Below, one piece after another: positions 33,623 through 42,180 of a stretch of 64,000 nucleotides of DNA (the first letter of the stretch is position 1; each line of letters starts with the position of its first letter). Made by a program: the position numbers and the translations under genes. Below the pieces are notes generated by a model, which had not been told where the DNA came from, ran no database searches, and was given only the letters and a program-made list of their open reading frames with translations. The stretch comes from Planctomycetota bacterium (GTDB taxonomy: Bacteria > Planctomycetota > UBA1135 > GCA-002686595), in assembly GCA_002686265.1 (NCBI GenBank), contig NZBA01000050.1, forward strand, positions 395,955 through 459,954. Direction: 5' to 3'.

Positions 33623-34441
33623 TCAGCGCTCCCGTGCCACATGCACGAGGACGATACCCAGGGCGCCCGCGGAGGAGAATGCCAGGGCGCTCCCGAGCAG
33701 TTCGGCCCCGATCCCGGCCCCGAACGCACCGGACAGAGCAGCGCTCCACCGCGTCCACTGCAACCAGAGAACGAGCGGCCCGCCGTAGGCGAGGGGGCCC
33801 ATCCAGCGCGCAGAGGCTTGCGCGGCCCGCAGGGCGAGGGCGGCGACGAGGAGCACGAACAGCCCGTGGTTCGAGAACCCCGCGAGGTCCGCGGGCGCGG
33901 GCGCGACGAAGGGCACGGCCGCGGCGAGGTCGGCGAGGGACGCGGCCCGCCCCTCGCGAACCTGAGGTCCCGCCGCCGTGGGCCGGAACTCGATCCAGCG
34001 CCACTCCCCTTCACCCTCGCGCAGGGCCGCGCCCCAGACCTCGCCCGTGGCCCAACTGACGCGCCCTCGATCGGGGCGGGCCACCCTCGCCGAGAGGAGC
34101 GCGTCCCCCGCCGCGAGCACGGCCAGGGAGAGGGCGAGGGCACCCGCGGAGATCCGGGCGAGGGGCAGGCCGGCGCAGGCCACGATCGTGTGCTGGCGCC
34201 TCGCGACCCACAGAGCGATGGCGCCGGAGAAGCCGACGGCACAGGCGAGGGGCCAGCAAGCGAGGAGGTGCTCGAAGGCGGCCTCGATGGCCTTCGCCGC
34301 GATCCGTCCCGGCGTGGAGGCGCCCAGCTCGTGCGCGTAACGGAAGGCCGACTGCACCAGACTCAAGGTGGCCACGACCGCCGCGGCGGCCACCGTGTGG
34401 CGCAGTACATCGGCCGCGAGGTGCCGCCCGAGGCGCCTCAT
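33623..34441 (-). CDS. LptF/LptG (YjgP/YjgQ)-like permease, second subunit
   Basis: The 272-residue protein has membrane segments at both ends of a ~90-residue periplasmic part. N-terminal RRLGRHLAADVLRHTVAAAA and SGAIALWVARRQHTIVACAG resemble the conserved start of LptF/LptG proteins. The C-terminal half has three hydrophobic segments. The start at 34441 overlaps the upstream permease stop (ATGA). LptF and LptG form the membrane channel of the ABC machine that extracts LPS from the inner membrane; the ATPase LptB is not in the window. The protein is shorter than the usual ~350 residues. Confidence 0.68.
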   Translation of the reverse strand: MRRLGRHLAADVLRHTVAAAAVVATLSLVQSAFRYAHELGASTPGRIAAKAIEAAFEHLLACWPLACAVGFSGAIALWVARRQHTIVACAGLPLARISAGALALSLAVLAAGDALLSARVARPDRGRVSWATGEVWGAALREGEGEWRWIEFRPTAAGPQVREGRAASLADLAAAVPFVAPAPADLAGFSNHGLFVLLVAALALRAAQASARWMGPLAYGGPLVLWLQWTRWSAALSGAFGAGIGAELLGSALAFSSAGALGIVLVHVARER

Positions 34442-35535
34442 GATCTCCACACCGGCGCGCGCAGGACCAGCCAGACGACGGCGCCGGGAGCCACGGCGGC
34501 TCCCCCCAACAGGACCGTGGCCATCCGCGGAGCGTCGGCGGCGACCGAGCGCGCCCCGGAGATCATCCAGGCCGAGAGAACACAGACGAGCCCGCACGCC
34601 ACCAGGCTGGGCAGCGCGCGGTCCCCCAGGGGTGGGAGGGTAGACAGGCACAGCGACAGCTGCAAAGCCACCAACAAGGGCAACGCCGCGAGCAGCAGGC
34701 GGTAGAGGGGCTCGACCGCGTAGCGGTTCGCCGCCCGCCGCGCCGCCCGGCCGGCGACGGCGCGAGCCTGCCGAGCGTCGGCGGCGAGCCGGGGGAGGGG
34801 GCGGCTGTCCGCCTTGCGCCATGGGCCGGACCCGTCCCGAACGAGCGCGGCCAGTTGGGCCTCGACGCGGGATCGGCCGAAGCGGAGCGGCTCCTCGCCG
34901 AGGCCCCCGCCGACCACCACGCCGTCGGTCAGATCGATGACCAGACCTCCCTCTCGGTCGAGGGTGAAGCTCGCCTGGGCCGCTCCCAGGGCCGCGAAGG
35001 CCTCGCGCGAGTCCTCCACGACGAGCGCGAAGTCCCCGACCTCTCCGCCGCCGACGGGGCGGCCGAAGAAGGCGAGGTGCTCGAAGCGCTGCGAGCCGCC
35101 GCGCTCCGCCAACAAGGCCCCGACGTCCTCCGCGCAGAGCCAGTCCGTTCCCCGAACGGTGCGCGCGGCAGCCGGGTGCACCTCCACCAGCAGCATGGCC
35201 GACGCCAGGCTGAGCAGAGCGGCCGGCACGAGGATCCAGCACAACGCCCAGGCCGGCGAGCGCGTGCCGAGAGCGAGCGCCAGACTCTCTCCGCTTTCGT
35301 GCAGGCGGGCGTGGAGCAGGGCGACGCCCCCGGCGGCAGCCAAAGGGAACAGCAGGGGCGCGCAGAGCACCGTCGCAGTCTTCACCGCGAGCCAGGGCCG
35401 CAGGGCGAGCAGCGCCTCCCCCTGCCCCCCGTCGCCGGCGAGCAGGGCGAGGAGCAGCAACGGGCCGAGGGCCGCGAGCACGGCCAAGGTCGCGTCAGAG
35501 GCGTTGCGAACGAGGTACTGCGCGAGGGCGGGCAT
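34438..35535 (-). CDS. LptF/LptG (YjgP/YjgQ)-like permease, first subunit
   Basis: The 365-residue protein fits LptF/LptG in size and layout: three membrane segments in residues ~15-125, a ~150-residue periplasmic domain, and three more segments at the C-terminus (LYRLLLAALPLLVALQLSL onward). LLFPLAAAGGVALLHARLHE near residue 60 matches the second segment and following charged loop of the family. It is translationally coupled to a second, shorter permease. The pair is probably the inner-membrane LPS-export channel or a relative; which is F and which is G is not clear. Confidence 0.72.
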   Translation of the reverse strand: MPALAQYLVRNASDATLAVLAALGPLLLLALLAGDGGQGEALLALRPWLAVKTATVLCAPLLFPLAAAGGVALLHARLHESGESLALALGTRSPAWALCWILVPAALLSLASAMLLVEVHPAAARTVRGTDWLCAEDVGALLAERGGSQRFEHLAFFGRPVGGGEVGDFALVVEDSREAFAALGAAQASFTLDREGGLVIDLTDGVVVGGGLGEEPLRFGRSRVEAQLAALVRDGSGPWRKADSRPLPRLAADARQARAVAGRAARRAANRYAVEPLYRLLLAALPLLVALQLSLCLSTLPPLGDRALPSLVACGLVCVLSAWMISGARSVAADAPRMATVLLGGAAVAPGAVVWLVLRAPVWRS

Positions 35536-35598
35536 GGATCGTCCCGTCTCCCCGGCGAGCGGCCTCGCCGAAGGGCCGTGAGGATGGCCTCGAACGGA

Positions 35599-36933
35599 CT
35601 AGTAGGCCCACTCCAACGGGTACCCGATCCAGGCCGTGTCCCAGGCGTGGTTCAAGTCGTTCCAGAAGTCGAGCGCGCCCTGCGCCGGGAGCATGTCGCC
35701 CGAGAGTTGCCAATGCAGCAGGGCGATGTCCGAGAAGAGGAGGCGGTCGAAGCTGCCGAGGCCGGCGACCGTGTACATCCCACCGGTGTAGTCGGGCAGG
35801 AACAGCCGGCCCGCGTAGGTGTCCCTCTCGAACAGCACGTCGGGGTCGAGCTCGAGCTCGGGCAGGACCACGATCTCCCAGCCATCGACGAACGAGACCT
35901 CGGGGACGTGTGACGGACCACCGTCGATCGCCGCGCGCACGCCCTCGAGCCAGGGCAAGCCCTGCTCGAATCTCCACAAGGCCTCGTCGGTCACGTACAA
36001 GGCGTCGTCCCAACCAGCGGGGTCCTCCTCGTACTCCATGCCCCGAACCAGATCGTCGATCCCGGCCAGCAAGGCCGTGCGCGCGGAGTTCAGGAGGGAC
36101 TGCGCCTGTGAAGAAACGTCGAACGTGTTATGCGTCGACAGCTCGTCCGCGCTGTTCAGCAGACCGTCGCGTCCCGTGGTGGACTGCATCCCCTGGACGA
36201 TGTCGTCCGGCGAGGGGCCGCAGTACAGCCGGTAGGGCATCGGCGTCTCGTCCACAACGTATTCGACGGCACGCTCGTAGAGAGGGTAGAGGTCCGCCTC
36301 GAGATCGATCACCGCCTGCAGGTACAGGATTGCGCTCAGCATCCGCAGACCGGAGGCCGTGAGCTGGCAGTCCCCGTAGTCGAACTCGGTTTCCGGCAGG
36401 TCGTTGAGACCGCGCAACTCGTAGCTGAAATCCTCCGAGACGTCCTCGAGCATCTCCGCCGCCCGCACCACCTCCTCCGCCAGATCCTCGGAGAGGAAGT
36501 CCTGGAACCGCGAGACCAGCGGGAAGTCGTCGCTCGGAGCCTCCAGGCCGACCGAGGGGTCCTCGTCGCGGGCGAGGTCGAGCAGGAACTGCCCGTACAA
36601 GTGGATGCCCATGTCGTCGAGCAGCCGCCCCAGAGTAGAGGAGCCCTCGTTGTCGTCCAGGAACAGCACCAGGCGCACCGCCGACAGGAGCACGCGGGCC
36701 ATGTCGTGGTCCACCGCCACGCGGCTGTCCCCGAGGGCGCCCTCGAGGACGTCGCGGGCGGCCACGAAGCCCGCCCGCGTCTCCTGGTTGAGGTTCTCCA
36801 CGGTGACCTCGATCGGTTCCTCCACGGACCGCCCCCCCCCGCCCCCACCACAGGCCGAGAGCAGCGCCGCGAGGCCGGCGGAGACGAGTACGGTGGCGGA
36901 ACCTCCGCGGTGCGGGAGCGCGAGTCGTTTCAT
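35599..36933 (-). CDS. Lipoprotein of unknown function
   Basis: The ATG at 36933 has a GAAAGGAC ribosome-binding site and begins a 444-residue protein with a lipobox ending at Cys28 (LAALLSAC), followed by six glycines. The mature protein is acidic and helical (VSEDFSYELRGLND, MGIHLYGQFLLDLARDEDPS), with a C-terminal region rich in aromatic residues (GGMYTVAGLGSFDRLLFSD). I do not recognise the family. The frame is open for 85 codons upstream, but that part is low-complexity arginine-rich sequence and is probably not translated. Confidence 0.7.
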   Translation of the reverse strand: MKRLALPHRGGSATVLVSAGLAALLSACGGGGGGRSVEEPIEVTVENLNQETRAGFVAARDVLEGALGDSRVAVDHDMARVLLSAVRLVLFLDDNEGSSTLGRLLDDMGIHLYGQFLLDLARDEDPSVGLEAPSDDFPLVSRFQDFLSEDLAEEVVRAAEMLEDVSEDFSYELRGLNDLPETEFDYGDCQLTASGLRMLSAILYLQAVIDLEADLYPLYERAVEYVVDETPMPYRLYCGPSPDDIVQGMQSTTGRDGLLNSADELSTHNTFDVSSQAQSLLNSARTALLAGIDDLVRGMEYEEDPAGWDDALYVTDEALWRFEQGLPWLEGVRAAIDGGPSHVPEVSFVDGWEIVVLPELELDPDVLFERDTYAGRLFLPDYTGGMYTVAGLGSFDRLLFSDIALLHWQLSGDMLPAQGALDFWNDLNHAWDTAWIGYPLEWAY

Positions 36934-37200
36934 GTCGAGCAGGTCCTTTCTGCGTGGCCGATGGACCGGAACGGACCACCGGGGAACCACACACCCAGGG
37001 AGCGAGTACGCGCCCATCAACCATCGCATCCGCCCTCGCGTCAAGGGCGGCCGCCACGGATTCCGCGCCCACCCGACTCGAAGGTCCCCCAGGGCGCCTC
37101 CCGCGCGGCCCTCGGCCCCCGCGGCGCACCGCCGCGAACTCGGACGGGAGCCCGCCGGAGCGTCCCCGCACGCATCCCCGGCGCCCACCGCCGCTCCCCC

Positions 37201-38289
37201 TCAGCCGTCGTCGGCGGCCAAGACCAAGAGGGCCAGGGCGGTGGCGGCGCGGCCGATGTAGTGCTTGCCGTCACGGCGCGGGGAGCGGGTGGTCCAGGTG
37301 CCGTCGGGTCCCCGGTGATCGCGCAGCCATCCCAGGGCGGCCGCCACGGGCGCGTCGGACGGGGAGGAGCCCGTGCGCAGCAGGACGTAGGCGGAGAAGG
37401 CCGTCGGGTAGGCCTCGCTCGTATCGGCCTGGGGACCGCCGCCGTCGCGCTTCCAGTCGGGAGCCGCCAGGGAGGCCATCGACCAACCGCCGTCGCTCCC
37501 GACCGCCCCGATCAGGCGCCCGCGCCAGGCGGCTCGATCCGCGCGGGAGGCCACGCGCGGCCAGAAGGAGGCGGCCCACAGGCGCATGGCGGCGTCGTGC
37601 AGGCCCGGCGGCGGGTGCTCCCGCAGGCCGTCCGCCAGCCGGCGCGCCGCGTGCAGGTCAGCGGGCCGCGCTCCGCCGATCTCGCGCAGCTCACCGAGGG
37701 CGACGAGCATCAGGGCGGGGCCGAAGCGCAGATCGCTCTCATAAGGAGGCCAGTTGCAGGCGAGCCAGTCCTCCCAGACGCCGTCGGTGCCCAGGGTTTC
37801 CCAGGCATGGTCGAGGGCCCGGCGGGTCACCGGGTGAACGGCCTCCCCGAGACGCGCGTCGCTCAACGCTAGGAAGGCCGCCGTCGACACCATGCCCTCG
37901 ACGCTGCCGTGTTGGCCGTGGGGCTCGTCATCGCCGTCGAGGAATCGCGTCAGGTACTCGCGCGCGAAGCTCCGCAGCTCCTCCAGCTCCCCCGACGCTC
38001 CCGCGACCTCCGGCAGGGCCGCCAGGGCCCAGCCGTTGGTGTGACAGGAAACGCAGTCGCGCCGCTCCCCCCACTCGCGGGCCCACCGCCCCAAGACGGC
38101 GACCCCGTCCGCGATCGACGAGGCTCCCACCGCCGGCGCTCGCTCGTCGGCTCCCCCCGGCCCACGGCCGTCGGCCTGCGAGCCGCGCTGTCCGGCGGGC
38201 GAACCGCCGCCCGCGCTCGCCCCCGTGCCCAACGCGAGCGGAAGGGAGCAGGCGACGACCCAACCGAGGGCGAGACGGAGCTTCCCCAT
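37201..38289 (-). CDS. Exported alpha-toroid (prenyltransferase/squalene-cyclase repeat) protein with c-heme motif
   Basis: The 362-residue protein has a signal peptide (residues 1-26). Around residue 75 a CVSCH motif could bind c-type heme covalently after export. The remainder looks like an alpha/alpha toroid: SDGGWSMASLAA, AYPTAFSAYVLLRTG, ALGWLRDHRGPDGTWTTRS and AATALALLVLA carry the QW/DGxW-like repeats of the squalene-hopene cyclase/prenyltransferase fold. The DxDD motif of true cyclases is not visible, so catalysis of cyclisation is unlikely. Similar toroid proteins are frequent in planctomycetes. It lies 71 nt downstream of the HEAT protein gene on the same strand. Confidence 0.72.
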   Translation of the reverse strand: MGKLRLALGWVVACSLPLALGTGASAGGGSPAGQRGSQADGRGPGGADERAPAVGASSIADGVAVLGRWAREWGERRDCVSCHTNGWALAALPEVAGASGELEELRSFAREYLTRFLDGDDEPHGQHGSVEGMVSTAAFLALSDARLGEAVHPVTRRALDHAWETLGTDGVWEDWLACNWPPYESDLRFGPALMLVALGELREIGGARPADLHAARRLADGLREHPPPGLHDAAMRLWAASFWPRVASRADRAAWRGRLIGAVGSDGGWSMASLAAPDWKRDGGGPQADTSEAYPTAFSAYVLLRTGSSPSDAPVAAALGWLRDHRGPDGTWTTRSPRRDGKHYIGRAATALALLVLAADDG

Positions 38290-38360
38290 GACGCTCCATT
38301 CTGACCCGGGACACGCACGCACCCAAGCCCCCGCCCGATGCGGCGAGCCCCCCGGGATCC

Positions 38361-40433
38361 TCAGCGCAGGTTCAGGATGCCGCTTCCCTTGCCCGAGATC
38401 AGCGCCTGGGTCGCCGCGGCGTAGTTGAGGTGGTTGGCGAAGCTCGCCGTCCAGGGCAGCGCGTCGCGCTCGCAAACCGCCCCGAGGGCGATGGCCGCGA
38501 AATCCCGGGCGAGGTCCGAACGCCGCGGATCCTCGAGCAGCTCCACCAACGGGTCGATGGCCCGCGCGTCGCCGGTGAAGGCGATGGCGGCGACGGCCGC
38601 GGACTGCACCGCCACGCTGTCGGACTCGCGCATGACCTCCAGGAGATCGCTGACGACGCCCTTGTGCCCGAGCAGGGCCAGGGCCGTGGCGGCGTCGCGC
38701 AGGAGAGCCGGCCGATAGCGCGCCTCGGCGACGATCTCCTCGAGAGGCCCGATCGCCTCCCGAGCGCCGAGCAGGCCGAGGGCGATGGCGACCCGCCCGC
38801 GAGCCCCGGCGTCGTGGGTGCGCGCGAGGCGCTCGAGCAGGACGGGCGCCGCCGCGACACTCCCGCGCAGGCCGAGGGCCACGCACCAAGCGCCCGCGTC
38901 GGTCGGCGAGCCGACCTCCTCGAGGGTCAGACGCAGGCCCTCCGAGACCTCCTCGCGGAGCTCGCCGCCGCCCGCTCGCAGGTGGTGTGCGAACAGGCCC
39001 AGACCGAGAGCCGCCCACGGTCGCAGGCGCCGCTTGCCGCGAGCGAGCTGCTCGACGAGCAGGGCGCGGCCAGCGCCCGCGCCCGCGAGAGGATCGCCCG
39101 CACCGGCTCCGCGGCGGCTCGATACCAGGGCCACCGACAGGAGCGCGAGCTGACGGCCGAAGGTGTCCTCCTCGACGACCGCCGTGCGGAGCGCGCCCCG
39201 CAGGCGCGCGTCGAGCGCGTCGGCGTCCGCGTCACCGACCAGGCCGAGGGCTTCGAGGACGCCGTAGCGCACGAGGCGGTCGGTCTTCACGGCTCCGGCG
39301 AGGGTGTCGAGCAGGGCCACGGCGACGGCCTCGCGCTCGGGATCGGAAGGCCCCCGCAACAGACGGGCCAAGGCCAAGGGGACGTGGGCGCGCACGAAGC
39401 GATGCCGCCCTTCGTCACGGAGGAGCTCGGTCAGGAAGTGGAGCTGCCCCTGCCGGGACGTGCTCGCGCTGGGACTCGGCTCGCCGTCGTCCGCCGCCGG
39501 TCGGGCGGTGTCCGCCAAGCGCGTGAGTCCCAAGGCCGTAACGCAGGACACGAACAACTCCGGCGTCGCCTGATGCTCGCCCTCGAGCAGGCGAACCAGG
39601 GTGTGGGCAACGAAGCGGCGCTCGTCCTCACGCTCGGCGTTCGCTCCCACCAGTCCCAGCGCCGCCGCCGCTAGGGCGCGGATCCGCGAGGGCACCCGAC
39701 TACGGCCGAGCCTGCGGCGGGCGGCCTCGTCGTCGGCGGCGACCGAGCACAGCACCCGGGCGGAGGTGCCGTCCGCCAACAAGCCCAGGGCGACGATCGC
39801 CGCCTCGACGACCCGCTGGTCAGGGTGGTCGAGGTGCGGCAGGAACAGCTCGCTCATCGAGCGCACTCCCGCGGGGACGTAGACCGGGTGCAGCTTGGCC
39901 AGGGCGATCATCGCGTCGCACAGGAGCCGGTCGGTCGGGTCGTCCTCGATCGCCCGCCGAAGAGCCGGGCCGGCCTTGAGCGCAAGGTCGGCGTCCGTCG
40001 GCGCGATGCCACCCGATCCCCCGCTGCTCCCCAGGCCGAGGAAGAACTCGTCGCTGCCGGTCACGGACCCGGCGGCGTGCACGCGCGCACGCAAGCCGAG
40101 GTAGGGATCGGCGTTGAACCCCCACCACAGGCTCCAGTCGGAGAGGTCGGGCACGGCGCCGCCGACGAGCGTGGCCACCGACCGGCCGCCGGCAGGCGCG
40201 GCGGGCGCCGGCGCGGTCGGAGCCGGGGTGCCGGGGGTGGCGGGCCCGCCCGCCCCCGGCGTCGCGGGGCCCCCGCCCCCGCCCCCGCCGCGACCGCCCG
40301 AACCAGCCGGACCGTCGTAGGGCGGCGGCCGGGGCGGGGGCGGCCTGAACGCTCCACCATGAGCCTCGAGCGGGCGCGGACAGACGAGGACGGAGAGCAG
40401 GAACAAGCAGGCCGTGGCGATCGAGGTTCTCAT
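38361..40433 (-). CDS. Exported HEAT-repeat protein
   Basis: The ATG at 40433 starts a 690-residue protein with a signal peptide ending near EAHGG (residue 27). A long Pro/Gly-rich linker (residues ~28-85) is followed by about ten HEAT/PBS-lyase-type helical repeats, for example VVEAAIVALGLLADG, GRVAIALGLLGAREAIGPLE, AATALALLGHKGVVSDLLEV and DFAAIALGAVCERDALP. Such repeats act as protein-binding scaffolds. The adjacent toroid/heme protein is the obvious candidate partner. The frame is open for 13 more codons upstream. Confidence 0.78.
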   Translation of the reverse strand: MRTSIATACLFLLSVLVCPRPLEAHGGAFRPPPPRPPPYDGPAGSGGRGGGGGGGPATPGAGGPATPGTPAPTAPAPAAPAGGRSVATLVGGAVPDLSDWSLWWGFNADPYLGLRARVHAAGSVTGSDEFFLGLGSSGGSGGIAPTDADLALKAGPALRRAIEDDPTDRLLCDAMIALAKLHPVYVPAGVRSMSELFLPHLDHPDQRVVEAAIVALGLLADGTSARVLCSVAADDEAARRRLGRSRVPSRIRALAAAALGLVGANAEREDERRFVAHTLVRLLEGEHQATPELFVSCVTALGLTRLADTARPAADDGEPSPSASTSRQGQLHFLTELLRDEGRHRFVRAHVPLALARLLRGPSDPEREAVAVALLDTLAGAVKTDRLVRYGVLEALGLVGDADADALDARLRGALRTAVVEEDTFGRQLALLSVALVSSRRGAGAGDPLAGAGAGRALLVEQLARGKRRLRPWAALGLGLFAHHLRAGGGELREEVSEGLRLTLEEVGSPTDAGAWCVALGLRGSVAAAPVLLERLARTHDAGARGRVAIALGLLGAREAIGPLEEIVAEARYRPALLRDAATALALLGHKGVVSDLLEVMRESDSVAVQSAAVAAIAFTGDARAIDPLVELLEDPRRSDLARDFAAIALGAVCERDALPWTASFANHLNYAAATQALISGKGSGILNLR

Positions 40434-40742
40434 GGATGCTGCTCCCGGATCAGAGTGAGGGACAACTCGCAAGGCGGCGGGGAGAGGCTCCCGGCTCGCA
40501 CAGGTCCGCTCTCCGCCAACGAGCCTGGTTTAGTGGCTCCCCAGCCACAGGTCACTCCGACCCGACACCAGCGGCGCGTGAATCGGCCCGCGGGAGCTCC
40601 CGCGAGTTCCCGCGGGCGGGGCGAAGTGACTCCTGAGTGCGCCTCTTCGCGCAGCCGCTGCGCTTTTCACGGGCGCGCCTCCCGGGGAAGCGGGAGCGGC
40701 TATCATCGAAACTGGCTCCGAACCCTACGAAGGAGATTCTTC
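40434..40742. other. Divergent intergenic region
   Basis: The 309-nt gap separates the HEAT gene (leftward) from the first beta-helix gene (rightward), so it should hold two promoters. A TATCAT box at 40701-40706 suits the -10 of the rightward gene; no clear -35 accompanies it. A 16-bp perfect palindrome lies in the middle. No coding sequence is evident. Confidence 0.5.
40589..40604. promoter_or_regulatory. 16-bp perfect palindrome in a divergent promoter region
   Basis: CGCGGGAGCTCCCGCG is a perfect palindrome, followed by a partial repeat of its right half (CCCGCG at 40610-40615). It lies about 100 nt before the -10-like box of the beta-helix gene and 156 nt before the HEAT gene. It could be an operator for either gene. 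Confidence 0.35.
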
Positions 40743-42107
40743 ATGCCGACCACACCGACCGTCTCCCGCGCCCTCGGCGCCGCGTTCCTCGCCCTGGCGG
40801 CTCCCTTCGCTTCCGGACAGTCCCTGTGGTTCGTGAACGCCGCCGCCGCTCCGGGTGGCGATGGCAAGAGCTGGAGCGAGGCCTTCGACACCCTGCAAGG
40901 CGCCCTCGACGTCGCCGGCGAGGGCGACTCGGTCTGGGTCGTCGCGGGCATCTACCATCCGACGAAAGAGCACAACGCGGGCGATCCCCTGAGCGTGATG
41001 TTCTACCTCTCCGAGCGCGTCTCCCTCTTCGGTGGCTTTCGGGGCACGGAGGCGGCCGTGGACGAGCGTGACCCGGGGCTCTTCGAGCGGACCGTCCTCT
41101 CCGGCGACATCGGCCTCCCCGGCGATCCGTCCGACAACGCCAAGCACGTCCTGCGCATGGGCAGCCTCTCCACCCCGGCGACCGTCCTGCCCGAGGTGAG
41201 CGGTTTCCGCGTCACCGGCGGCAACGCGCCCGGACGCGGCGGAGGCCTGGTGATCGGCCTCGACGGTCAAGGCTACAGCCCGGCCCTGCTGGTCAGCGAC
41301 TGCCTGTTCGACGGCAACTCCGCCGACCAGGGCGGGGCGATCTCCACGACGGACTTCGGCCTGCTGCTCCTGAGGCGCTGCAACCTGCGGGGCAACACGG
41401 CCCTGACCGACGGCGCCGCCGTCTTTGCCCGCACGGGTTCCCTGCACGCGGCGAACTGCACCTTCACCGACAACGCCGCCGGAGCCCGCGGGGGCGCCCT
41501 GTGGGCCACCTCCACTTCGGCGGGGATGCTCACCTACTCCAACTGCCTCTTCGCCCGCAACACGGCCGCGAGCTCGGGTGGCGCGGTACACCTGAGCGGT
41601 TCGAACTTCTTCTCGGGCGTGGGCAGCTGGCGTGGCTGCACTTTCGCCGACAACCAGGCGGGCGCGACCGGCGGGGCCTTCCACGTCAACACGAACGCCG
41701 CGATCCAAGGACGGGCGGACCTGTTCAACACGATCGTCTGGGGCAACGACGCCCCGCAGGGCCCGCAGATCCACGGCCTGGGACAGACCGTTCTCTACTG
41801 CGACGTCGAAGGCGGCTACGCGGGCACGGGGAACATCGACCAAGACCCGCTCTTCCGCGGCGTCGGCGGCGCTGAGTACGAGCCGCGTCCCGGGTCGCCG
41901 GTCAACGACGCGGGAGACAACGGCGCGCTCGCCGCCGACGAGCTCGACCTCGACGGAGACGGAGTGCTCAGCGAGCAGATCCCCCTCGACCTCAACGACG
42001 TCGCGCGCCGCATGGGCGAGCCCCTCGCCCCCGACAGCGGCGCCGGGACGGCGCCGCTGGTCGACATGGGCGCCTTCGAGCAGCGCGTGTTCCGGCGGCC
42101 GAACTGA
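40743..42107 (+). CDS. Secreted right-handed beta-helix protein (copy 1)
   Basis: A GAAGGAG ribosome-binding site precedes the ATG at 40743. The 454-residue protein has a signal peptide (cleavage probably after PFASG, residue ~25). LWFVNAAAAPGGDGKSWSEA followed by ALDVAGEGDSVWVVAGIY is the opening of polymorphic-outer-membrane-protein or Chlamydia-Pmp-like beta-helices. Repeated GGA and GGN turns follow (DQGGAISTTDFG, ARGGALWATSTS, SSGGAVHLSGS, ATGGAFHVNTNA). It ends in a short acidic Ca-binding-like stretch (DELDLDGDGVLSE). The paralogue is at 45786. Surface display or secretion is likely; the ligand is unknown. Confidence 0.82.
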   Translation: MPTTPTVSRALGAAFLALAAPFASGQSLWFVNAAAAPGGDGKSWSEAFDTLQGALDVAGEGDSVWVVAGIYHPTKEHNAGDPLSVMFYLSERVSLFGGFRGTEAAVDERDPGLFERTVLSGDIGLPGDPSDNAKHVLRMGSLSTPATVLPEVSGFRVTGGNAPGRGGGLVIGLDGQGYSPALLVSDCLFDGNSADQGGAISTTDFGLLLLRRCNLRGNTALTDGAAVFARTGSLHAANCTFTDNAAGARGGALWATSTSAGMLTYSNCLFARNTAASSGGAVHLSGSNFFSGVGSWRGCTFADNQAGATGGAFHVNTNAAIQGRADLFNTIVWGNDAPQGPQIHGLGQTVLYCDVEGGYAGTGNIDQDPLFRGVGGAEYEPRPGSPVNDAGDNGALAADELDLDGDGVLSEQIPLDLNDVARRMGEPLAPDSGAGTAPLVDMGAFEQRVFRRPN

Positions 42108-42180
42108 ACGGCCGCCGCCCCCCGGAGCCGCCAGCGCGTCCCCGACACTCGCGCGGGCAGAACCACACGCCCACCGCGCT

